From Atherix ibis (Eukaryota; Arthropoda; Insecta; Diptera; Athericidae): DNA of 64,000 nt. The notes under the pieces are model-generated. The model searched no databases. It saw nothing but the letters and a program-made list of their open reading frames with translations, and was not told the DNA's origin. The position numbers were made by a program, and so were the translations under genes. Positions 10,128 to 19,391 of the stretch are shown in pieces. Where the stretch lies: the NCBI GenBank assembly GCA_958298945.1, contig CATQJD010000001.1, positions 355,001 to 419,000 on the forward strand, written 5' to 3'. Positions within the stretch are counted from its first letter, which is position 1; each line of letters begins with the position of its first letter.

Positions 10128-10312
10128 ATGTGCTCTGGGGTAAACCTGGTGCAATGCACGATGCTCGGCTTCTAGGAAAATCGGCGTTTTACAAACGCAT
10201 TACTGAGGATGAGTCCATAATTATACCAGGAGGTCTGCTACTTGGTGACTCAGCGTACGGTGCAAACAGATATTTAGTTCCCCCGTCTAAGGGAGGGAAC
10301 TAAATATTTGCT
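10128..10312 (+). pseudogene. Harbinger transposase, catalytic-core fragment (DDE_Tnp_4 type)
   Basis: One frame reads GKPGAMHDARLLGKSAFYKR, then GGLLLGDSAYGANRYLVPP. The G-x-PG-x-x-HD-(A/S)-R and GD-(S)-(A/G)-Y-x-(x)-(x)-(x)-x-L-x-(P)-P motifs are diagnostic of the PIF/Harbinger (DDE_Tnp_4) domain; the Asp in LLGDSAY is the second catalytic residue in this family. The first Asp region and the third acidic residue are not recovered. The frame runs into an inverted duplication of itself (10254-10323). Confidence 0.75.
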
Positions 10313-10323
10313 TGCACCGTACA
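10254..10323. repeat. Snap-back inverted duplication inside the Harbinger transposase
   Basis: The stretch 'GTACGGTGCAAACAGATATT' (about 10256) is repeated as its complement ending 'GCTTGCACCGTAC' (about 10323), with about 28-bp arms and an 11-bp loop around 10283-10293. It copies coding sequence onto the opposite strand, as a template-switch event would. Confidence 0.85.
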
Positions 10324-10953
10324 CAGAGAATTACATATAGAATAGAATATTTAGATAATGAAGTCAACAACACACAGAATTACTCAGAATCTGGAGGAAT
10401 AGACAGCAACAATGGTGCACGTGCGAGGCAGCAAGTGTTTGAAAATATGGATAGAAATGGATTGTTAAATTAATTGAAACTTAAATGATGTATTTGTGTT
10501 ACTTTATATTTATTCATTCTCAATTGCAAATAAATGCTAACATTCTGAATTACAAATAAGTGTTAACAAAAATAAAAATAATCTATTTATTACATATATC
10601 AAATATATTACTTGAACTTATTTAATATATTCAAAAGAGCAGAACGAGTTTCATCCCGATCATTTTCTTTTTTGTTTATATAACACTATTTTTGTTGAAT
10701 ATTATGAGGTTATATTTTACTTCTGTCAGTAAATTTTGCATTCCACTGGGCATCTACTCCGAAGTACTTGTGAGTACAAATTGGTCCAATGGAATACAGC
10801 TAATGTAAGCAAATGTGATTTTGACAGTTCAAAGTTTATCGGTAAATAGTTAAATTCCAGCGCGCGTAAAATTTGTGTATGGTTCGAGCGGGAGTGATTG
10901 CAAGTGAATACTATTCCTAAGAACGTAAGCGCAGTTTTGTTAAAGTATACATT

Positions 10954-11320
10954 AGCTGTATTCATTTGGGAAAATGCTGCTACTCACAAGTACTTGTGAA
11001 TAGATGCCCAAATGAACGCTAAATTTACTGATAGAAGTAAAATATAACCTCAAAATAGTCAAGAACAATACTGAGTTTACTTAACATAAACAATAAAGAC
11101 TGAGCATATTCACACACCAACAATAACAATATAAATATGACACTTCAACTTAACCAACGAACCCACTAAGCCGTCTATTTTCATTTTGGGAACTGAAATC
11201 CCCCTACCGAAAATTGTATGCGTAACTACTCATGCGAACTACTCATTTGTATGAGCAAGAGTAGCTGCGAGTAGCTAGAAGTAATTGTGAGTAGCAAAAT
11301 TTTCCCAATGGAATACATCT
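10954..11320. mobile_element. Harbinger-type MITE (copy 2)
   Basis: 367 bp bounded by 'AGCTGTATTCATTTGGGAAA' and the complement ending 'CCAATGGAATACATCT', with ATT on both sides (10951-10953, 11321-11323). The array units show the uninterrupted sequence (ACACATTAATGGCTAATG). The interior matches the subterminal part of the 9455 element (AACGAACCCACTAAGCCG versus its complement). Non-coding. Confidence 0.9.
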
Positions 11321-12114
11321 ATTATTGGCTAATGAATAGAGGAAAATAAATCATGTCTAGTTGTGACTATTTATATTTATCATATGTACAGTATAATCTT
11401 TGTAAACGGGCCCACACATAGGCCAACTTAGTTGGCCAACTGGCCGCTAAACTAGTCAAATTGTGTCCTCTGTGGGGCAGTTGGCCGACTATTTTGATGG
11501 TTGGTGAGTTGGTTTGGAAGAAAATCAAAATATTTTTATTTTTATGGGCGGAGATAATGGTTGGTAGTTGAAGTTGGCTGTGTATGGGCAAGTTCTGATA
11601 ACCGTATATAAAAAAATTATTAGTTTTTCCTTAGATTAAAGAATACCTGGATAGGCCCTTACCGTATATGTATACGCAATTTTTGTACAAGTTATTTACC
11701 AAGCAGTGAGAAATGGCAAAAGCGGGATAACTTTGTGTAGATTATGTAGACATGACACCCACTGCCATCTAGTTGTCGTAATACAACAATAGGCAATTTT
11801 TATTTCTTGTACAATCTTTTGATACGAAATGGAATTCCATTAGTAGTTTACTATTCATTTCATAAATATGAATGAAATATAAAGCGCCTCAATTTTGTAG
11901 ACTTTAGTAGAGTTTTCAAACGCGCCATTCTCCATGAAAGTAGTGACATACCGAAAACAGCGGGCTATTTTTATCATTTCTCAAGTTGTTTTTTTGCGGT
12001 TCGGAAAGTGTTTGTAAAAGTGTTATCTCTATAGAAGTATTTACGGAAAAGTATTTATTTATACAAATAGTTATATTATTAATAAAAGTTAATACGAAGT
12101 TTTTATTTCAGGAA

Positions 12115-12176
12115 ATGAAGTGTTTTATGAAAAATTGCTTCTCATAAATGAGGAAGCCGGGAATTGCTTTCTTTCG
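12115..12176 (+). pseudogene. P-type transposase exon 1 (THAP zinc ligands CxxxxC)
   Basis: Begins MKCFMKNC, the first two zinc ligands of a C2CH THAP domain. It ends at CG|GTAAGC in phase 2. A 6-bp deletion relative to the array copies creates a TAA codon after codon 10. Joined across the intron to exon 2, the reading continues as FFR-FPQNKW, a normal THAP progression, which supports this splice. Confidence 0.75.
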
Positions 12177-12496
12177 GTAAGCTGACATCTTTATTTTTAC
12201 TTAGCAAAATAAGAAAAACATTATTTGTGATGTGCCTAAATTCCTTTTTGGTGATTTATTTTATCCAAAAAGTGGTCAAAAAGTGAAAAGTTCGGCATTG
12301 AATAAATGTAAACAAATCCGATGTTGACAGTTCAATGTTTCCCATGAAATAGTACAGTGCCGGTGTAAATAAAGTATGTGTAAGAAAGTTTAAGGGACAG
12401 AATTTTTTTAATAGTGCAAAAAATACGTGAATTTCTATTAATTCTTAATTGTAAAAGTAAATGTTACGATCGTATATTTATATGATAACTTTACAG

Positions 12497-12684
12497 GTTC
12501 CCACAAAATAAATGGTTGCGGAAAAAGTGGATTGTGGCAGCAGCACAATACCGGAATTGCCAAGAATCGGGACGTTGTGTGCTCGCTCCACTTTCATAGA
12601 GCACACATTAAAGTAGGAGCGAGCAGGAGCATATTACAAAGAAATGCTATTCCTTCCGTATTTGGTATATGGAATAGCCACACG
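12497..12684 (+). pseudogene. P-type transposase exon 2 (rest of the THAP domain)
   Basis: After TTTACAG the frame reads FPQNKWLRKKWIVAA, matching the FPxxxxLRxxW block of THAP domains. A frameshift near 12550 moves the reading to the next frame, which gives VVCSLHFHRAHI (the CxxH ligand pair) and then NAIPSVF, equivalent to the family's conserved NAVPSIF/AVPTIF end. A GTAGGT donor follows at 12685. All four zinc ligands are therefore visible across exons 1 and 2, but not in one frame. Confidence 0.8.
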
Positions 12685-12748
12685 GTAGGTTTTAATACTA
12701 CAAAATTAATAATTGCAAAATTATAACGCATTCAAATCATTTTTGTAG

Positions 12749-12929
12749 GAAATCGGGCAACCGCAATTAAATCACGAAAAGGTTCAAAATGAAACAGTAA
12801 GTTGTACGAGTACACATTTATTTGTATTGTAGTTTATTTTGTTTCATTTTAAAAAAGGAGTTCATGCGGGATGTCGTCGCATTGAACATTGAAGTTCCCT
12901 TCAATAATGCTGAGAAGTATAATGAACAT
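12749..12929 (+). pseudogene. P-type transposase, linker exons
   Basis: Two short pieces with fitting splice signals: 12749-12796 (after TTTTTGTAG, before GTAAGT) and about 12858-12929 (open frame EFMRDVVALNIEVPFNNAEK, before GTAATT). Neither has a recognisable domain; linkers between THAP and coiled coil vary strongly in this family. They are assigned by position only. Confidence 0.4.
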
Positions 12930-12958
12930 GTAATTTAAAAACAATGGTTGATATATAA

Positions 12959-13311
12959 TTTTGCCTTACTTACTTTTATTTTTTAGGTCCCTAATAGCAG
13001 CACTGAATGCGAGGACATGCATTCAGCAGAAGAACCATTTCATCTACAGAATGTAAGTAAAGTAACCCAGACTTTAAGCAATTTTGCCTTACTTTTATTT
13101 TTTAGGTCCCTAATAGCAGCACTGAATGCGAGTACATGCATTCAGCAGGAGAACCGTTTCATCTACCGAATGTAAGTAAAGTAACCCAGACTTTAAGCAA
13201 TTTTGCCTTAATTACTTTTTATTTTTTTAGGTCCCTAATAGCGGCACTGAATGCGAGGACATGTATTCAGCAGGAGAACCATTTCATCTAAGAATGTAAG
13301 TAAAGTTATAG
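12959..13311 (+). repeat. Three tandem copies of a 66-bp exon with its introns
   Basis: A unit of about 120 bp occurs three times. Each has a pyrimidine tract and TTTTTAG acceptor, an exon (12987-13052, 13106-13171, 13231-13295) and a GTAAGT donor. The exon is exactly 22 codons (VPNSSTECEDMHSAEEPFHL...), so extra copies keep the frame. The third copy has lost 1 bp near its end. Substitutions between copies are few. This is exon-plus-intron duplication inside the transposase gene, in the linker between THAP domain and coiled coil. Confidence 0.9.
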
Positions 13312-13359
13312 TATGCTTCTGTCACAATTGTTTTTTCCTATACACATTGATAATTTGCT

Positions 13360-13596
13360 ATGAATTCTTCAGATACTCGGCAAAACATTGCCGAAAAACT
13401 GAAAATAGCAAGGATTCACTTAAAAAAGAAGAGCATAAAGATTGCCGCACTTCAGAAATACATAAAAAGGAGCTTCAGCGGAAAACAAGTTGACCAGAAG
13501 AAATTGAATTGTTCTGCTGGTTATACTGAATCTATTTCTAAAACAGTTCATTTGGGTTTTTGTGCAAACGAAATTTGCAAGGGGCGGCATACTTGA
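13360..13596 (+). pseudogene. P-type transposase, coiled-coil region
   Basis: The frame contains QNIAEKLKIARIHLKKKSIK and LQKYIKR, an amphipathic, Lys/Leu-rich segment where P-type transposases have their dimerising coiled coil. It ends with ...SAGYTESISKTVHLGF, after which a frameshift leads into the catalytic part. The ATG at 13360 is probably not the real start; an acceptor TTCAG at 13370-13374 fits a spliced exon. Confidence 0.6.
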
Positions 13597-14398
13597 AGTC
13601 TTTTCCTCCGGAACTTAAAGTTTTTGCCCTTAATTTGAATTTTATCCTCCCAAGGTATATTCATATATACGCGAGGCTTTAAATCGTTCCATACCCCATC
13701 ATAGAACCCTTCGCATGTGGTACCAAACCACTCAATGTCGTCCAGGTTTTACAGACGAGGCCTTCACGGCTCTACGATATACAGTAGATGAAGCTGCGAT
13801 GAAAAGTTATAAGCTTTTCTGTAACCTGGTTTTCGACGAACTGTCTATTCGAGAAAAAATTGAATTGGATGGATCCAATTCGTGCGGGTACGTCGATTTT
13901 GGATATGGATCCGTATCCAATGTTAAGGCTACACAAATTTTAGTATTTATGCTTATTTGCGTAAATAAAAATTGGAAGCTACCAGTCGGTTATTTCCCTA
14001 TAGCTTCCATTAATGCTCATCAGAAAGTTAATTTAGTACAGCACTGCATTGAAAATGTGCTCGATACAGGCGCAGAGCTGCTCGGATTAACTTTTGATGG
14101 AGCTGCAACGAATGTCACAATATCGAAGATACTTGGATGTGAGTTAGACTGGCGATGTGACAATTTTACTTTTACAATGGATAGCAGAAATACGAAAATT
14201 GGAATATTTCCGGATGCATGCCATTTGATTAAATTAGTTCGCAATACCTTCGCGGAAAACTCTCCAATTATGGATGCAGATAATAACATTATTCACTGGA
14301 AATATTTGGTAGCCTTACAAAACTTGCAGGACTTAGAGGGTTTGCATTTAGGTAAAAAATTAGGAAAGCCCATATATATTTCGGCAGGCAGAAAATGA
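13597..14398 (+). pseudogene. P-type transposase, catalytic core (RNase H-like, DDE)
   Basis: A 227-codon open frame from 13715 (in-frame homology continues upstream: FYPPKVYSYIREALNRSIPH). Family landmarks: RTLRMWYQ (13706 on), then LVFDELSIREKIELD, where the first catalytic Asp sits, and LGLTFDGAATNV with the second. Between them is the conserved GYFPIASI block. It then reads FPDACHLIKLVRNTFAE, the start of the GTP-binding insertion typical of P and THAP9 transposases. In active relatives this enzyme cuts the P-type termini using GTP as cofactor. The frame ends at 14398 and the reading resumes after a gap near 14431. Confidence 0.85.
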
Positions 14399-14430
14399 AA
14401 GTACGTCTAGCCACACAAATCCTGAGTAAG

Positions 14431-15577
14431 TCGGTGCAGATGCTATTGATTTTTGTAGGGAAGAACTTCAATTGGACGAATTCAAAGGCAGTGAGGGTAA
14501 TACTATTTTTATTCGTAAATTAAATGACATTTTCGATTTACTAAATAGTAGAAACTATTCTGCTTTTGGGTACAAAGGAGTTCTTTCTCTGCGAAATTAT
14601 AGTGAAATATTTGAATTCGCCACGCATGCCATTGACTACATTAGTCGTCTGCGATTTGCAAGTGGACTGCTTATCGTAGAACATCGCAAAAAGTTGGGTT
14701 TTATTGGCTTAATTGTGTGCCTGAAAAATTTGCGGCTAATACATTCTAGAGTCCTAAATGGCAATTTCTTAAAATACGTTCCCTTATATAAGCTCAGTCA
14801 AGACCATTTAGAATTGTTCTCCACCATTCGGTCTCGCCTTGGTTATAATAATAATCCTAGCGTAAGACAATTTAAATCCGCATATTCTCAAATTATAGTG
14901 CATTGCCAAATACAGGATGGTGCTTTCAGGAACTGCATCCCTCTCGAACATATTAGTATTTTAAATTACTCAGCCAATTTTGTGAAAGCAATTAATGCTA
15001 CCTCGAGCAGATTGGCAAAGTTAGAAAATACTTCGAATATTGCTGATAAACAACGTGGATTCGAATTATTGAGCGAAAATATTTTAAGTGACCATAGTTA
15101 TTTATTCAACCCATCTGCACTTAATGAATATAGTGAAAAAGTGGTTGAATACGTATCCGGATTTATTGTTTTTAAGACTGTCTTTCAGCTTTAGAAGGGG
15201 AATTCACATCAAGCAGTTTGATAGCGTACAAGTCCTTAGGCTTCTTAAAGTACCCTTTTACAAGTGTTGTGAAAATTTGCCGAAGTGCTGAAAAACAAAT
15301 CCGACAGCAGGTGGCGGAATGTGGTCAGGATAGTTCGACTTTAAATAAAGTAACTTACAATAAAATCGCTATCAAAGCTAGGGAGCAATTTGTAGAAGCT
15401 TCCTTATTCGAGAATACTATTTCTCATTTTATCAATAGTGGCCACTTTAATCATTTAATTAATTCAATAATTCAACAGTACTTACGCATCCGGTGGAACT
15501 ATATTTCACGTTCATGTGTCGACAAAACTTTTGACCGAAGTTTTTATAATAGATTAGTTTTATTTAAACACGCGTAA
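14431..15577 (+). pseudogene. P-type transposase, C-terminal half
   Basis: Two open blocks, 14472-15194 and 15218-15577, separated by a frameshift. Visible family motifs are LNDIFDLLNSRN, KKLGFIGLIVCLKNL, then YKLSQDHLELFSTIRSRLGYNNNP. The Glu in QDHLELF is the probable third catalytic acid. The far C-terminus (VKICRSAEKQIRQQ, ending in NRLVLFKHA) matches the usual tail. Three open segments totalling nearly 600 codons with only a few lesions suggest fairly recent loss of function. Confidence 0.82.
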
Positions 15578-16900
15578 AATATTCATGCTCAATTTTTGTA
15601 TCTTCTTTCCTTATCAGTAATATTCTGCGGTAGCTTCTTCCGACTATATTGCATTCATATTATATATTTCTTCGTCCCATCTCACTTTCATTTTTTCTTC
15701 TAAATGCAAACCTTATTACTTTTTTAACTATTGTATGAGTGCTCATACATCTTATATGTTATTGTTACCGATTCATTTTCTTATCCCTTGCGTATGTACG
15801 CAATATAAATGTGCTTGCAACTAGATTTTATTTTATTCATATTAACGCAATCATTTATTTTAAATTCGACCACCCCCCCCCCATTTCTATAATTTTTTAC
15901 TCTGTTTTCCATTGCTGTTTTGATTGCGTTAAAATAAATAGGCTAATTATTTAAATAATTTTTTTGCATTTGTGCTTTTGCTTGCTCTATTAGACCATTT
16001 TCTAATGCATTTACTATATAATATTGTTTTAATTTTTTTTTAGAATATTTGTTATTAATTATTTAAGTACATTTTTCATTTTCTATTTTTGTTTCAAAGC
16101 ATTTCTTTTAATTTTGTATACAACTTAACTTCTATATTATTAAGAATTAGATTTATATTCTATGTAATTAATGCTTTCTTTTTTAATTTAATTTAAATGC
16201 ACAATACCTATTTAAAAACAATTCCATTCACAAGCACACATTTATATTATAATTAAGGTTTTTGTATGTACTTATGCTTGTTTAAGATTAAAATTTATAT
16301 TTACTTAGTTGCGGTGTGGCTTGATTTCAACATTAACATAATATCATATTCTCTGTTTAATTCATTTTGCATTTTTGAAATTGATTTAAATTTGTGCACA
16401 AAATTGTTTTCATAAAATCAAATAACTTGCAATTTATATTTTTATATACTCTTCCCCACTTTATAATTATGTTTTAATAAATTATATATATTGAAATAAA
16501 TACATAAATAATATTTTAAAATAGAATACTGCGTATTGCACATGCCTATTTAAATTACAATTAATTTTGCATTTTTGGAATAGACCATTTTGTAATGCAT
16601 TTACTACATAATATTGTTTTTTTTTTAGAATTTAAGTTATTAATTTTTTAAGTACATTAAATTGTTCAACTTTTAATTTACTTTTAAAGCATTTCTTTTA
16701 ATGTTGTAGACGATTAACTTCTTATTGTGCACATAATTGCTTTCATATAATCAAATAACTTCTTATTGTGCACATAATTGCTTTTCATATAATCAAATTT
16801 TAAAAACTCCTCCCCACTTTAAAAATTCTGTTTTAATAAATAATATACAGTGAAATAAATAAATCAAAAATACAAAATAAATAAATAAATATTTAAAAAA
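15578..16900. other. 3' non-coding part of the P-type element
   Basis: Very AT-rich. Contains a C8 run at 15872-15881 and a partial direct duplication: 'TAGACCATTTTCTAATGCAT' near 15991 and a near copy at 16583, each followed by similar sequence for over 100 bp. Another short duplication is 'ACTTCTTATTGTGCACATAA' at about 16710 and 16758. No gene seen. Confidence 0.6.
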
Positions 16901-17165
16901 AAATACTGTGTTTTATTGCATGTTTACAAGACTAATTCCATCAAACAACAAGACCCGCAATATTAAAAAATCTGCTTCTTTACGCATAAATGATATCACA
17001 TATGAAAAATGGTTTTAAACGAACCGCTTCAATCGCGTACCGAACTTTTAAATTGGCCCCCAATGATTTACGCCGTTTCTGTTGTATTGCATGTGTGTGC
17101 GTTCTATAAATGTATTGCCAACAAAATTTGGACAGAATTTTTGTGTAGAGGCCTATCCAGTTCTT

Positions 17166-17416
17166 TGTGGCAAAGTGCACTTATAACTGAAACATGCACA
17201 CACATGTGGCAACGTGCACTTATAACTGAACGTGCACACAGAACATAAGTCGTACGAGAACACCCGTCAGCAACACGCGTAGCATAACAAAATTAATATA
17301 AAAACAGATCGCATTTAACTTATACGTTAAGACTAAAATCAATATAAATGAATATGCAAATATAAATAAATAAAATGTGTTATAATTAACCACGAGATAT
17401 TATAAAAACCCATATC
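17166..17416. mobile_element. Probable solo LTR inside the right P-type terminus
   Basis: It splits the terminus GGCCTATCC...TTCTTT|AATCTAA, with TTCTT(T) repeated on both sides (17161-17166, 17417-17422), so a 5-6-bp target duplication. It begins TGTGGCAAAG and has a TATA-like TAATATAAAAAC and AATAAA-rich 3' part, consistent with an LTR of about 250 bp, but it does not end in CA. The 5' part contains a direct repeat (GTGGCAA(A/C)GTGCACTTATAA twice, 39 bp apart). Confidence 0.5.
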
Positions 17417-17427
17417 TTCTTTAATCT

Positions 17428-18245
17428 AATTGTTTTTCGGTTTTTGTGTTGAAGACATCGCAGTGTTCGACAAATGGCTGTTGTTAATAATGAACTTTGG
17501 AGAGTTTTTTGAGGAGTTTGAAAATTCCCTAGAGTTGTGGAAAGTCAAAAGCAGTGTTTATAGAAATAAGAAGAAAAACAAGAATCTTTTTATCAAGTAT
17601 TTTTTACCATTGCAGTATTTTTTACCATCTGGTGTTCTTACCAGATAGAGAGGTCTCTACTAATTTAGGAATTTTATTTATCCAACTCTCTTAATATGGA
17701 ATAACGAATCTAATTGAGATGGAAAGTTTTAAGATGTTAACAGCGACAACTAAATGTCCCTTTCTTTGTTGTAGCAATTTTGTTCTCTCCTTCTGGTAAA
17801 TATTGAACACAATTCCGACGATAACGATCGCTCTATCAAAAGATGCTTTTTAAAAAAAATTAGCTTATGTACAAAACTGGCTATTCTATTAGATGCATTT
17901 TTATAGAACCAACTTAATAAACTAATTTCAAAAATTTCTAAACAAAAATAAATATTAATACAATATGGTTAGAGGCTGTAGAAAAATGAGTGTATTCCAA
18001 AATTCTATAAACTCTTTAACTTGTTACTGTTCGTGGTCCGTTTTCATGTCTATTCAGTTCTTTTTTTCCTTCACATTGGATCATAGTAGTCAATTAATTT
18101 GCATTGGATCATAGTAGACAATTTATTTGCATTTGTAAATATTTATCACTTTGATATTTATTATTACAACCATATTTGATTATTCTGCCAGAGGGCAAAT
18201 AATTTATTACATATTTTACAGAGAGAAGGTATACCCCGGAATATA
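17428..18245. other. Unassigned right part of the 7.35-kb insertion
   Basis: A 72-codon frame (17430-17648, acidic/aromatic start, then Lys/Asn-rich) matches nothing I know. 'ACACAATTCCGACG' at 17807 recurs in the hairpin at 19032-19094. Otherwise AT-rich with no gene. Confidence 0.4.
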
Positions 18246-18607
18246 AGGCGTATTCCGTTGGACCAAATTTGCTACTACGCGGTAGAAGACCAAACGTAAG
18301 CCAAATTCTAACTCTAGTAGAAACATAACCTCAAAACAGTCAGAAACAATACTGAGTTTACTCACACATAAACAATAAAAACTGACTTTATTTTATTCAC
18401 ACATAAACAATACTGACAAAAATATGACTTTTCAACATAACCAACGAACCCGCAAAAGTATCTATTTGCACTTTAGCAACTAGAATCCACCTAACGTAAA
18501 TTGTATGCGTAACTCCCCGTTCGATGTGGTCGTTTGTTCGACGTAGAGTAGATGATGACAGCTACAACTACCGCGGAGTAGTAAAATTGGTTCAAAGGAA
18601 AACGCCT
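18246..18607. mobile_element. Harbinger-type MITE (copy 3)
   Basis: 362 bp. Ends 'AGGCGTATTCCGTTGGACCA' and complement 'GGTTCAAAGGAAAACGCCT', flanked by ATA (18243-18245, 18608-18610). The interior matches the copy at 2043 through 'AACATAACCTCAAAACAGTC' and 'AACTAGAATCCACCTAACGT'. Non-coding. Confidence 0.9.
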
Positions 18608-18761
18608 ATAGTAAAAATAAACATTAAACGATGAAGAGATTTCCTCTGACTAAAACATTCTTCTCATTCTTCTGAACACACAATTTTTGACGTTTTATAC
18701 GAACGCAGCTAATTATATTTGAACTGTCGAAAAGAAATTGGCTTGTGTGTGGGCCCGTTAA

Positions 18762-18960
18762 GAAGTTGATATCGATAAATTCAAATTATATGGACAACTT
18801 GAATAAAATCTGAAGATAAGGATTTACTGGAATGCACAAATAATAGAAATGAATTTGATGAAAATTTACCATCTATTTAAAACAATACCATCGAATCACC
18901 TAATATTAACAATCAAACCATAAATAAGTTTAAAGTGAAGAGGGACCGCATTATGTCTAC
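18762..18960 (+). repeat. Array unit 4, right part
   Basis: Resumes exactly where the left part stopped: 'AAGTTGATATCGATAAATTC' then the first exon-like stretch of the captured fragment with small differences (CAAATAATAGAAATGAATTT). Similarity to the array stops near 18960 at 'GGACCGCATTATGTC', before the TPR codons. Confidence 0.8.
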
Positions 18961-19031
18961 AGATTATCAAAATTGAAATAAAAAGCTATCTGTACTATGT
19001 ACAAGTTTGCCAAAAATTAACGAATGCCAAT

Positions 19032-19094
19032 TAAACACAATTCCGATGGCAGGGAACTATTCGAGATAGTTTTGTGCCGTCGGAATTGTGTTTA
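19032..19094. repeat. Hairpin of unknown origin
   Basis: Twenty-base arms ('TAAACACAATTCCGATGGCA' and 'TGCCGTCGGAATTGTGTTTA') with one mismatch and a 23-base loop. The arm motif also occurs at 17807. It may be the joined ends of a TIR element or a tiny fold-back MITE. Confidence 0.7.
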
Positions 19095-19167
19095 GTGCTC
19101 ATACGAAAACGCAGCACATGCATTTTACTGACAATCTACACGTTTAAGGTAGTAACAATTCAGAATA

Positions 19168-19391
19168 AACTGAAAACGTAACTCCACAATGTGTCAAAAA
19201 TAAACGAATTTCGTTTAAAATAACCAATTAAATACAAATGCAAGAAAATTTATATTTATAAATGGTGTTCCATTTATTATAGTATTATAACTTCAAATAA
19301 TGTATTTACTTAACTTAGTTCTATATCAATTGAAACTGTAAAATAACAATCCTGCCACATAACAACACAATAAATATATAGCATTACTTGG
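19168..19391 (-). repeat. Inverted copy of the dispersed segment (pairs with 28283-28503)
   Basis: About 220 bp, roughly 80% or more identical to 28283-28503 in the same orientation ('GTTCTATATCAATTGAAACT' in both) and a diverged reverse complement of 2690-2950. The two copies bracket a 9-kb block that includes antisense gypsy pol. They might be its LTRs, but the terminal dinucleotides are not convincing. Confidence 0.6.

Larger units (their letters stand above)
9455..10801 (+). mobile_element. PIF/Harbinger-type element with transposase remnant (MITE parent family)
   Basis: 1347 bp. Inverted ends 'GCAGTATTCCATTGGACCAA' (left) and the complement 'TTGGTCCAATGGAATACAGC' (right), flanked by AAT duplications (9452-9454, 10802-10804). 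The left subterminal block (about 9530-9665) is the reverse complement of the right half of the MITEs at 10954, 18246 and 60961, tying them to this element. It carries two pieces of a Harbinger transposase. The left end base is G where the other copies have A. It is internally deleted and cannot encode a full transposase or the Myb-like partner protein. Confidence 0.88.
9261..11402 (+). repeat. Array unit 4, left part (split by insertions)
   Basis: Diverged unit: 'TATATCATAAATTGAAGTGTTTTGTAAAGGG' region at 9261 corresponds to the unit start. The ATG of the THAP exon is TTG here. It is interrupted by the Harbinger element (9455-10801) and a related MITE (10954-11320), then by the 7.35-kb insertion at 11403. 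The sequence resumes at 18762. A 99-codon frame at 9233-9532 crosses the Harbinger junction and is not a gene. Confidence 0.8.
11629..17427 (+). mobile_element. Transposase-bearing P-superfamily element (THAP + RNase H-like), decayed
   Basis: The left terminus 'CCTTAGATTAAAGAATACCT' then GGATAGGCCC begins at 11629. The right terminus 'GGCCTATCCAGTTCTTT' (17150-17166) is interrupted by a 250-bp insertion and resumes as AATCTAA at 17423. Both match the ends of the array elements, so this is the coding relative. Order: leader, THAP exons, small exons including a triplicated one, coiled-coil region, catalytic core, C-terminal region, then about 1.4 kb of AT-rich 3' sequence. Internal stops and frameshifts make it inactive. 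I could not find an 8-bp target duplication. Confidence 0.8.
11406..18758. mobile_element. Composite 7.35-kb insertion with GGGCCC-type inverted termini
   Basis: It interrupts array unit 4. The ends are 'ACGGGCCCACACATAGGCCA' (left) and 'TGGCTTGTGTGTGGGCCCGT' (right), about 21 bp with two or three mismatches. TAA is repeated on both sides (11403-11405, 18759-18761), and the uninterrupted array sequence (TCTTTGTAA(A/T)AAGTTGATATCG) confirms the empty site. The 3-bp TWA duplication fits a PIF/Harbinger-class element, but I recognise no transposase belonging to it. Between 11406 and 11592 the left terminus is echoed in inverse form, so a short MITE nested at the left end is an alternative reading. 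It contains the P-type element, a probable solo LTR and a Harbinger MITE. Confidence 0.65.
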
